A stretch of DNA of 64,000 nt from Macrolepiota albuminosa (lineage: Eukaryota > Basidiomycota > Agaricomycetes > Agaricales > Agaricaceae): positions 1,364,001-1,428,000 of the forward strand of contig JAMWFC010000115.1 in assembly GCA_027475525.1 (NCBI GenBank). Reading direction: 5' to 3'. Shown piece by piece: positions 55,280-64,000 of the stretch. Within the stretch, counting starts at the first letter, position 1. Each line of letters opens with the position of its first letter. Position numbers and translations under genes: made by a program. The notes under the pieces were generated by a model, which had not been told where the DNA came from, searched no databases, and was given only the letters and a program-made list of their open reading frames with translations.

Positions 55280-56285
55280 TTCCCTCTCTGGTTAACTCCA
55301 GGCAGCCACAGAGGGCAGCCTGGACATGTGAGAGACTCATTAGAGAATGGTCTCTTGCATTGGGGATGTTCATTGACTCCAGTACTTATCTCTCCTATTG
55401 CTCCGCTTTGAATTCCTATCTAAACTTTGTTCGGCTACACGACATGGACATTGAACCCACTCAAGATACTCTGTTATTCTACATCGTGTATATGTCCCAC
55501 CATATTGAACCCTGCTCAGTGCGATCATATCTTTCTGGTATCTGCAATCAACTCGAAATATATTACCCTCAGATCAGAGAAATTCGTCATTCCAGCCTTA
55601 TCCGGAACACCCTTGCCGGCTATATGAGAATGAGGTTGGCGCCTACCTGCAGGAAACTCCCATTGTCCACGGACAACTTACTTCATGTCGTCAATAGCAT
55701 GAACCCATGTACCAACCACAATGATCTGCTCTTCGTCTTGCTCCTACTCATGGGTTTTCATGGTCTTTTACGTCTCGGAGAACTCTGTGAACCTGACAAC
55801 TCCCTGCTCAAAAATGATTGGAAAGTGATTAAGTACTTATCTGTCAAAGTTTTTGACACCCGTTTCGAATTCTTGCTTCCAACGCACAAATCTGAACCCT
55901 ACTTCAAAGGCAACAAAATTGTCATTCTCAGGACCACTTATGCTGCAGACCCACACAAATTCTTCTTACTCTACCTTGACAGCCGAAAGAAGAGGTTTCC
56001 GCTGTGGAGAGAGCTGTGGCTTATGGAGGCAGGCAGTTCCCCTTCCCGGTTGTTCTTCATTGACAAACTTCATCATTTTTTTCCAACTTCGATAGCAGGC
56101 CAATCGATGTGAGCCAGAGGTGCAACCTTCCTTGCTGAATCAGGCATTGCCCCGCACTTAATTCAAGCAGCTGGCAGGTGGTCTTCGAAGGCTTTTCAGC
56201 GTTATATTCAGAAGAACCCAATACTCATTCATGCAATGGATTCTTGTCACTTGGCCAGCACAGCAGCTCATGACGTTCAGCAATA
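55276..56285 (+). pseudogene. Tyrosine recombinase of the DIRS/Ngaro-like element
   Basis: Open to 56112, then continuing after a TGA to about 56285. It overlaps the RNase H frame by 4 bases (ATGA). Seen: SAM-like N-terminal part (SALNSYLNFVRLHDMD, SYLSGICNQLEIYYPQ), the first catalytic Arg in GFHGLLRLGELC, and the nucleophile Tyr in FQRYIQKNP after QAAGRWSS. The HxxR motif is lost: the His codon is now CAA (56101) and the Arg codon TGA (56110-56112). Confidence 0.75.
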
Positions 56286-56309
56286 ACCAGCACACCAGCT
56301 TATAATGCT

Positions 56310-56425
56310 CAATGATAACAAGAAAAAAAAATTATTATTATTATTATTCACAGTTTTTTTTTTTAAAAAAAAAAAATTCATTCACGAAAAAAAATTATAT
56401 ATTATTATTCACAAAAAAAAACTGC
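56310..56425. repeat. A/T homopolymer and (ATT)n tract
   Basis: Alternating runs of A, T and ATT repeats just downstream of the recombinase, probably in the element's 3' region. Confidence 0.8.
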
Positions 56426-56799
56426 CACCTATGTTATCGTTTCACTCATGAAATATGAGTTAGTGGTTAGACAGCGATGTATTATTTTAATTATGTCTTC
56501 GACACTCATATATATATTCAGTTCGGAGTTGGGATAGGCCATGTGCGGCCCTCCCAAGATTTTGCTCCGACTTACCGGTAAAAAGTCTCCTTCATAAGCA
56601 CAGTTATTGGAGAGAAGCAATAGTAGAATGTTGTGCAGGAAAAATAGATTTTATGATGGTGGTTGAAGATCAAGATGTGGTTCAACCAGCTTGAACTACT
56701 CCCAAATATATCTAAACATGGTCACATGACTTTGTTTATATTTCCACATGCAACTTACTCTTTATTTCTGAGTAAAATAGGGATAAACCTGAAAAATTA

Positions 56800-57006
56800 G
56801 AGATGCTCAAAAAACTGTCCCAATGAGTGAATATTTTAAAATGGCCATCACTCCATCAGTTTTGATCTCAATTACAGACTTTTTCTGTAGCTACAATGCT
56901 ATAGTATTTTACATAATTTAATTAGGATTTTAGGTACTTTTCATCCTTCATTCCAATGTCATCTTTCAAAAAGTATGAAACATTGGGACAGTTTTTTAAG
57001 CCACTG
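56800..57006. mobile_element. Tc1-related MITE, copy 2 (inverted relative to copy 1)
   Basis: 207 bp, ends GAGATGCTCAAAAAACTGTC and the complement of CAGTGGCTTAAAAAACTGTC, TA at both flanks (56798-56799 and 57007-57008). Interior clearly similar to 50497-50711 in reverse orientation. No TE gene nearby, so a solo MITE. Confidence 0.8.
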
Positions 57007-57146
57007 TAGAATGTATGTGGTGCCATTATTCTTTAAACAATTTTGACACCAATTATAGTCATGACAATATGTCATACTTGACCCATGCTAACTGACCTAC
57101 CTTTCAAGACTCCTTTCCTGACCTTGTTAGTGACCTCAACAAGAAG

Positions 57147-58552
57147 ATGATGGATTACATGTCTGCTCTTCTTGGTAGAGACATGCCATCCAACATGCAA
57201 TCGTCCCATGATTTGACTCCTCCTATCTTTACATGCCATGACCTCATTCTTGATCTGGATAGGAATGGATTTCCAATATTACCAGCAGATCCAGGACCAA
57301 ATATATTTCAAACTTGGGCAGAATTGAAAATGCTTGTCCAAGACTATCTAAATACTCATTACAGTGAATCCTAGTTTTCTCCACCTTTGCTCATCATCTG
57401 ATTACTCTGTCAGAAATTGCGTCTGGTTACTGTTATGAATGTGCTCCTTACAAGGCAGTGAAGACCAATGATCAGCAATTTATACATTCAAAGTATCTTT
57501 CAGAGGGTCTGATATTCCAAGATTCCCATAATCTTAGTCAGCCTGAGCTATTGCATCTGCTGAACTTCTGAAGAGACTGTCAAGGACAGTATGGATCTGG
57601 TGACACCTTCTGCTAGATGGTTTATCTCAACCATTACAAGCAGCCAGTAGCTGCTGAGTACAGCACCCAAGCTGATCATGAAAAAAATGTAGCAGCAGCA
57701 GCAGCATGTAAGGCTACATGCAAAAATAAAGGGAAAAATCAGAAACAGAGGCCAACACCATCAGCGGTAGTTGATGGCAACAGTAGGACCATTGCTAATG
57801 ATGGAGCAGCTGATGGCAGATCCGCTTTAGTCACCGGATCTGCAGCCAACTTGGAGTGGCAACTAGGGCCTACACTTTCTCTGTCACCTAGCATACCACA
57901 CACACCACTGTCTAACTTACAGGAGGAACCCCCTGTCTTGCGCTCACTGCACACTCCACAGCCTCAACACCACAACAGATCCATGGTTCACAACAAATCC
58001 CAACCAAATGTATCAGCTTCCGCTCATAACAAGTCTGCTCACAACGAATCTGTTCATGATGAATATGGTGATGATACAGCAGTGGTAGATGCCACTACCA
58101 TCCACCTCTTACAACAAAGAGGATGGAGCCATCCAGACCCTCCAATTAATGGCCCTAGTGATGGTTCCCCTAGATATAGAGTGTCAAGAAACAAAGAGGA
58201 TGGAGCCATCCAGACCCTCCAATTAATGGCCCTAGTGATGGTTCCCCTAGATATAGAGTGTCAAGAAAGATGTTCGACATTCTTCAAGATGAGGACAATG
58301 ACCAATTTGAAGGTGAGGAAAGGCTGGCATTACAAAACCAAAAGAAGCACAAGGCATTGCCTAACCAATTGTCAACAAATTCCAAGCGACCCCGCAAGTC
58401 TCAAGCACAAATGTTACAGGAGGATGCAGCTCGATACATTGATATGTCTACACCAGCAAAAAGGAGTAGCAGCTGCACTAAGGTCATTCAACCAGTCTGC
58501 CATCATTGATGTGGGGAAGGGGAGAATGTTACATTACATTTTTGTAAACTAA
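57147..58552 (+). mobile_element. TE-associated ORF remnant with low-complexity tail
   Basis: Plus-strand pieces: 57147-57374 (LILDLDRNGFPILPADPGPN, FQTWAELKMLVQDYLNTHY), then a broken stretch. From 57617 comes a basic and Ser/Pro/His-rich tail (CKATCKNKGKNQKQRP, HNKSAHNESVHDE). The first piece matches a protein motif I remember from many hypothetical Agaricomycete transposon-associated genes. Duplication 12 breaks the tail. Confidence 0.45.
58113..58266. repeat. 77-bp tandem duplication 12 (exact)
   Basis: Copies 58113-58189 and 58190-58266. Confidence 0.95.
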
Positions 58553-58859
58553 AGTATTACAAAAATGTAGCAATGTCTGTCATAGCAAAAAAAAGCAATG
58601 CAATAATAAGCCATCCATTTTAAACTGTCCATCTTCACTTGTCTTCTGTTGCCTTCTGTCTCTCAGTAAGCCAACTGGATGATTGGGTCCGTTGCATTGG
58701 CAGCTGACTACTTCAGGAGTTGCTGTGAGCCCATCCCCTTGGGCCAAGGAGAGGGTCCTCAGCAGGGACTGGTAGAGGGATGGAAGATGGTTGAGGGGGT
58801 GACAGAGATGTTCATGCAGGAGATGTCCCTGAGGATGTTTGTTGAAGCAGAGACAGAGC

Positions 58860-60330
58860 AATGATGAGAGCGGATAAGTCAGCAGCGTGATTGGATTGGT
58901 CAGTGGCGAGGGCAGAGGTGTCACCAGTAGGAATGGATACATTAGCAGTAGCAGAGGATTGGTCAGCAGTGGGGTCAGGAGTGGTTTCTTCTTCTTCAAC
59001 AATGAGTCCAAGTCCACTGTGCCCTGTTGGATGCACTGCCACATCATCCTGAGCTGACAGACTGGAGAGATGGGTGGAAATGTGAAGTCGACTCTGCAAA
59101 GTGTCAACCATATCCCAAATATTGCAGATCTGCTCTTCTATCTGACAGATCTATTTGTTGTGAGCTGCAAGCATCTCACTTGCAAGAGAAACATTGATTT
59201 GCAGGGTTTCTATGTGGCCACCAAGCATGTCGACTTGAGTCTGGTAGCAATGGAAGAAGTCCTCAATATATGGTAACCAGCTCTCCTCAGCCATGACAAA
59301 TCTGTCCCGCACCTGCTCCCCAACATTCTGCAATGCTTCTTGGAATTCATTCTCCATCCTGTCCAAATAACTCTCCACCCCTGCCATCACACTAGCCACA
59401 ATGTCCTCACTGTGACTAGACTCCATTGCCCACTCCTTGCCCTTTCTCTTGACCAGAAGAGGATCCACTAGGCAGTTGGAGGTCAACGGTTGGGATGGAC
59501 AGACGGATGGTTTTGATGGTCCTGCAATTGAACTGGCTGGTTTATCTGCTAACTATTGATTAGCTATTTGAGCAGGAAAAGAGTTTCATACTGTCATTGC
59601 TCTCAATAATCCTCACTGACTTCTTTCTCAGTGGTTTTTTCCCCTTTCCCTTGTTGCCAGGCTTGATAGTTTTCTTGACAATTGTCAGGCTGCATGTTTA
59701 TTTGTGAATGAGCTGGCAGAGATTGCATGTGGTGCTGCCTTTTGTCCTGACACACTGTAGCCACTTACTTGTGCAATATTGGCAAGGAGGGTTGATGTGC
59801 TGACCATTGTAACAAGGTGCTGTCATTAGATACCTGCCCAACAGCATCTCTGTGGTAATTTCCCCCTTCGGTATCCTGCCCTTTTGTTCTTCTTCTTCAT
59901 CCTCATCCTCCTGCTCCTCTGGTATCGCATGGCTACCAGGAGGTGGACGGTCACTAATGTAACTCACCTGTCTTTGCTTTTTGGAGGTTGGTGACGGACC
60001 AGATGAAACTCCTGCCACCAAAAGACTCGGTCATTTTCTCTTCTTTGGAATTGATGATGGACCAGACAAATCTCCTGCTGCCAGCCTATGACCTATCCAG
60101 TCTTCTCATGCTGGTGCCATCAATGGACCGGCCTTGGTCAACGTATCAGGTCGTTCTTCACCCTTACTTGGTTTTTCTCCCCTTCTGCTCCTCTGGGACC
60201 ATTTCTTTGCAGCGTCCTTCAACTACCTGGTCATATCCTCATCAGAAAGCTTGCTCTGGAGTAGCAGGATAACTTTGTTGATGAAACTTCTCCTGGCATC
60301 AAAGAGGATTTATTGTCATCCTTGACCTGC
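58860..60330 (-). mobile_element. TE-associated ORF remnant with Cys fingers (minus strand)
   Basis: Minus-strand pieces in order. Around 60250-60030: LLLQSKLSDEDMTR, KPSKGEERPDTLTK. At 60021-59698: acidic repeat EEQEDEDEEEEQKG, then NPPCQYCTSKWLQC and STTCNLCQ. Downstream at 59486-59151: WLPYIEDFFHCYQTQVDMLGGHIETLQ, a coiled-coil-like part. The two-plus-two cysteine arrangement recalls zinc-binding segments in Agaricomycete retroelement-associated ORFs. Several stops. No catalytic domain. Confidence 0.45.
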
Positions 60331-60410
60331 CTAACCATCAACTACATATTAGTCTACAGGACGACTAGCAGTGCATGTCTATTAGGCAGGAGTGCTTGCA
60401 TCTTACCAGT

Positions 60411-60785
60411 GTAAGGGCAACCTCTAGAGGCTGTGGCTCAGTCACACAGCTGGCAGAGGGAGATCCAAAGAGAACAAGTCTAGGGATTTCCTATGCCAGG
60501 TTGGATGCTTCTGGGGCTTTTGAAGCATGGGAAACAACTGTACAGTACAACAAAACCTTAAAAACTCAAAAATTGACTAACCAAACAACTGTGCAAACAA
60601 GGCAGGAAAACTCCGGACTTTAGAAGTCAGAAAGGCAAACTCTGGCTTATATAAGCAGTCTGGAAGCAGTGCTGAAGGGCCCACACTTGTCTGAATGGTA
60701 GCTAAAGAACCAGAGCACCTCAAGGGCTGAGAGTAGTACTAATAGATAGTGTTGAAAGAATAGAAACAGTAAAATGAAATAATGT
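60411..60785 (+). repeat. Dispersed repeat A, copy 2
   Basis: Closely similar to 39123-39476, including the arm sequence at 60736-60773 that forms an inverted repeat around copy 1. Confidence 0.75.
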
Positions 60786-61261
60786 CAGAAGAAATAAGAG
60801 AATGAATGAAGGGAGAGAGAAGAGATAAGGAGTGAGAAAAGAAAGAAATGAGGAGTCCCCTGACATCATCCCCCCTCTAGAGCACAGCGTCTCGACGTGC
60901 TGATACGACGCTGTACCAGCAGTCAAGGACACAACATGCACCAGAAGTCAAAATAAACATTTAATTATGGGCTGAAAACTGTAAGCCTCCTGGTAGCAGT
61001 CTCAACAAATTATATCTCCAAAAACACCCCAATAAATACACAGACAGTACAGAACAAAGGGCAGGGACCAGCTCAAGCTATCAACTCAACAATAGTCCAA
61101 CCACTGTTATGGGGAGGGGAAGCATGGAAGCTGGCAGAGGTGACAAAAGGGGATCAAATTGTGATGATCTAGATCAAGATCTGATCTGACAATGCTCAAT
61201 TTGATATGACTGAAAGGGGAAAGGGAAAGAAGCATAGAGAGATGTCAAAAGAGATGAATAG

Positions 61262-61380
61262 AATGGTGGCACATGCATTGAATGGAGGAAGGGAGGGATG
61301 AATGGAATGGTGGCACTGAAACATGCATTGAATGGAGGAAGGAAGAGATGAATGGAATGGTGGCACTGAAACATGCATCA
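61262..61380. repeat. Short minisatellite (~50-bp units)
   Basis: About two and a half units sharing AATGGTGGCAC, ACATGCATTGAATGGAGGAAG and GATGAATGGAATGG, with a 6-bp insertion in later units. Confidence 0.75.
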
Positions 61381-61499
61381 CCAAAATGGAAAATGGAACA
61401 ACAAATTAGGTCAGAAATGCTGGGAGGTCAAGAGCAAAAAGTCATGTGATCTAGTGGTCTGTGCACTGGAAAATTAGTATAAATAGTCCAAGTAGAGTA

Positions 61500-61660
61500 G
61501 AGAATAAACAGGCAATTGATAGGCAAAGGCTCAGTGGTTCCCAGAGAGTGAATCACCTAGGCTAGAGTTTATTGAACACCTCTTATTGGAAGTCTATTGG
61601 TAGACAAAGGCTTGGTGGTTTCCAGGGAGTGAACTACTTAGGCTAGAGTTTATTGAGAAC
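61500..61660. repeat. Imperfect ~83-bp tandem repeat
   Basis: Two similar units (about 61510-61590 and 61591-61660), both ending TAGGCTAGAGTTTATTGA. Possibly a partly duplicated LTR edge of the neighbouring gypsy fragment. Confidence 0.45.
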
Positions 61661-61719
61661 CTTCTTCTGCCCATCAGGATATTTGATATTCTGTGAAGCA
61701 CCCAATACATCAAGTTTTT

Positions 61720-62140
61720 ATTATCAAACACCAGCGTGGATTAGAGGTCACTTTCTAAGACTTCAAGAAAGCCCCAGAACTATCAGTACTACTTGCAACC
61801 AAGTACTACAGTGCTGGATAGAAGTAGTTCTGGATGGCCTGGTCTACCTTGGAAAGAGAATAGAGGCCTCTGATTGCCCGGGGAGCATTGGGATGCTGTT
61901 GATAGTTCCTGGACCAAGGCAGAGGCATGGACATTCTCTTGTGGCTCCCAGGAGATGTCCTTGATTCCATAGCCCTTCCACTTGACCTTGAACTGAAGCT
62001 TGTTTCTAAAGAGTTGGCTGTCTAGGATTCGTTCCACTTTGTACTCTTCTTGGTTGTCTACCAGAACTGGAGGTGGAGGTGGCTGTAGACATTGACCTGG
62101 GACTGGATCCTCTGAAGCTGGAGAGAGCTTCACCACATTG
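61720..62140 (-). mobile_element. Ty3/gypsy fragment: integrase tail and chromodomain
   Basis: 115-aa open frame on the minus strand (62136-61789) with a clear chromodomain, YKVERILDSQLFRNKLQFKV followed by KWKGYGIKDISWEPQENV. Only the C-terminal end of Pol is present. This family differs from the chromodomain of the young gypsy at 30.9 kb. Confidence 0.8.
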
Positions 62141-62299
62141 AAGACTGGATGGAGTCAATGATAGCGCCAATGGCAGACAGAATGACAACTGACAGATGGC
62201 ATCAGTCACTGACAACAGCGCTTGGAAAGAAGACTGATGATCTATCAAAAACTGTTGGACAGCTTGGCGTTTGACCTTGGCATCTGACATTGCTTAGCA

Positions 62300-63960
62300 C
62301 CTCGATTTGGCACCTGACATCGCTTAGTATTTTGGACAGACAGAAGGTTGATGGATTGATGGTTTAGCGTCGCAATCTGCCACCTGGCATTGCTAAGCGT
62401 CTTGAATGGATGGTAGGGATCTGAAACCATTGGAGCCACCCTATAAAATTTTCCAAATTCACCGCACTTTGGCATTATTAGTTACTTGGCAACGGTGACC
62501 TTGTTGTAGTATAAAAGTGCTTACTGACTTGTACATAGGAGAATCAGAACAGAGTTTCCCATTCCACCTTCTCCAGTCTCCCTTACAACTCAAATCTCAT
62601 TTACGGTTGGCAACGTCAAAGTCATCGGCTGTTGCAGACTATTGCTAGCCAACATCATACTTGTGCCTTGCAGCTACAGCAGGCATTAACATTGCTTAGA
62701 CTTTGCTAAGCTTACCATGTTCTTGCCACTTACATTGCCGTGTTCACTTATTGCTCCTTCCATAGGCGCTTTTTACCTTAGTGCATAACACTTGCTGACC
62801 CCTTTCCGACTTTACCTTATTTTCAATAGGCACATTCTCTGGGACCTGCCCGGGCCTCCTCTCATCACTAATAGCATGCCCAACGCAAGTTTTTTTGGCA
62901 CAGTAACACTATTTCTACATTTGTTACTGACCAAACTGTGGGCGTCATCAACGTGCTCTGTGAATTAGATGGTTCAGTACTACATCGACTGGTTGCTGCC
63001 TTTCGTCTATTGCCGTATCTCGCAAGAGAACAAGTCAACTTGCCACTTGAAGTGCTAGACATTGACACCGCCAAGCTAAGAGAACTTGAAGAAACTGACT
63101 TATTGGACAATGAGGATTTGCTGACTCTAAGTGAAGAAGAAGAAAATAATTAGAAAAAATTATATTGATAAGCTCTCTTTTTCTATTACTTACCTTTCTT
63201 ATCTTTCTTGCTGATACTTACTGTACTATATCCAACAGACATTTCCTTATATAGTCAAGCCACAGCGCTAGTGTATTGCCAATGCTTAGTGCACTGTTCA
63301 ACTCTCGCCAAGGAGTTTTTGCTATGATGACTTACTGAGCATTTCCCTTTGCAAAACTTTGCTAAGATTCCCCCCTAGCTATGTTTACTTATCTGTTTAC
63401 TTAGAAAACTTATTTTTGCAGACTCAGAATCAAATATATAAAGGGCACTATCAAAAAGCTATACATAAACAGCCTATCTACGCTAAGGTCTGTTTATTTG
63501 CTATTGTCGTCCATCAGCAAGGAGTTGTCAGAGACTGGCAGAGAGGACTCATGAAGAGGTAGGAGGTTGCTTGGCAAGATATTGTTGGCAGTTTGCCAAT
63601 CCCAGGGCGGCTTGGCAATCTGCTTGGTAATTGCGAAAAACATGTAGACTGTGATCCAAATTAGAATAGCACAAGCAAAGCGCCATGAGCTGGCTGCTGA
63701 CTTGTTTCTGCTCCCGCTCCATTGACATCTCCATCGTTGCAGCCCTTCTCAAAAACCTCTCCAGCATCTCCTGTGGGTTAAGTGCCACCACTGGGTACAC
63801 AAGGTCTTGTCCTAGCCAGTTGAAGGCATTGCCAGTAACCGTTGGCTGCGGCTGGGGAGTCCAGGCAGAATTGAGCCTGGCAACAATGGATGGGGTGCCT
63901 CGGCTCCAGGCCAGCAACATCCTTGGAGTCTGACACCTCCCAGGGGGTGACGTTACTGTA
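62300..63960. other. Low-confidence TE-derived region at the right edge
   Basis: CTTAGCA-type short repeats lie at 62280-62400. A TATAAAAG-containing promoter- or LTR-like stretch is at 62511. An acidic plus-strand frame at 62938-63153 (ending LEVLDIDTAKLRELEETDLL then DNEDLLTLSEEEENN) has no known domain. A minus-strand frame at 63549-63920 (FNWLGQDLVYPVVALNPQEM) may be a gag-like fragment. No gene is assured. Confidence 0.35.
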
Positions 63961-64000
63961 GGGAGGGAGCCATCACCACTCAGGCTCCTTCCTGGCAGCT

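Larger units (their letters stand above)
51735..56290 (+). mobile_element. DIRS/Ngaro-like tyrosine-recombinase retrotransposon, inactive
   Basis: Plus-strand order Gag (CCHC-like fingers), RT, RNase H, tyrosine recombinase. This is the layout of DIRS-order elements, which integrate with a recombinase instead of an integrase and lack LTRs. An in-frame TAG (54407-54409), an altered RT catalytic box and a broken recombinase HxxR motif show it is dead. Exact termini (split or inverted repeats) could not be fixed; CCGGTA-containing stretches near 51738 and 56573 are candidates. Confidence 0.8.

Noticed and set aside
23236..58266. 77-bp repeats as a CRISPR-like, centromeric or satellite array
   Set aside because: Each pair has a different sequence, only two copies and no spacers; nothing is shared but the period.
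61174..61384. Repetitive Pro/Ser/His peptide on the minus strand
   Set aside because: Translation of the short minisatellite at 61262-61380.
1..64000. tRNA or rRNA genes
   Set aside because: I looked for cloverleaf-like B-box and conserved rRNA stretches by eye and saw none; the only tRNA-like match is the retrotransposon primer-binding site at 12701-12715.

Overview
The window is nuclear DNA of a filamentous basidiomycete, most likely an Agaricomycete. The evidence is protein genes cut by many 45-80 bp GT-AG introns (up to 16 exons per gene), two HGD-type protein kinases of the kind expanded in mushrooms, an F-box/leucine-rich-repeat gene, a DUF2235 gene, and a heavy load of fungal transposons (Ty3/gypsy chromoviruses, a copia-like gag element, a DIRS/Ngaro-like tyrosine-recombinase element, KDZ, Tc1/mariner and MITEs). 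I cannot name the species.

Layout. 1-22 kb is a gene island: a DUF2235 gene (-, runs off the left edge), a small membrane/coiled-coil ORF, protein kinase 1 (+), and two POT/PTR2 oligopeptide-transporter paralogues in inverted orientation around an F-box/LRR gene. A 513-aa hexose-type MFS transporter (+) follows, then poorly supported fragments. Both POT genes and the sugar transporter can be spliced in frame from start to stop. POT paralogue 2 carries a complete 1.8-kb gag-only LTR element in its last intron. 23-43.8 kb is a nested transposon island: a BED/PHD-like DNA element, an old gypsy remnant, and an 11.45-kb young gypsy chromovirus with identical-looking 234-bp LTRs and a TGGTA target duplication. 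Diverged dispersed repeats follow. 43.9-46.1 kb holds a MITE and a second intact kinase gene. 46.2-64 kb is again transposon-dominated: KDZ, Tc1 plus its MITE, the DIRS/Ngaro-like element, other TE-associated ORFs and a chromodomain fragment.

How the genes relate. The two POT transporters (di/tripeptide:H+ symport) and the hexose transporter are plasma-membrane uptake functions. The kinases and the F-box/LRR protein are lineage-expanded regulatory families. I see no biosynthetic cluster or defence system.

The strongest unexplained pattern is that twelve unrelated places carry a tandem duplication with a period of exactly 77 bp. They lie in genes, old transposons and AT-rich DNA alike. Identical period with unrelated sequence fits an unmerged k-mer overlap (k = 77) left by a de Bruijn-graph assembler better than biology. 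These joints break several reading frames, and annotations across them should be corrected before any pseudogene call is believed.
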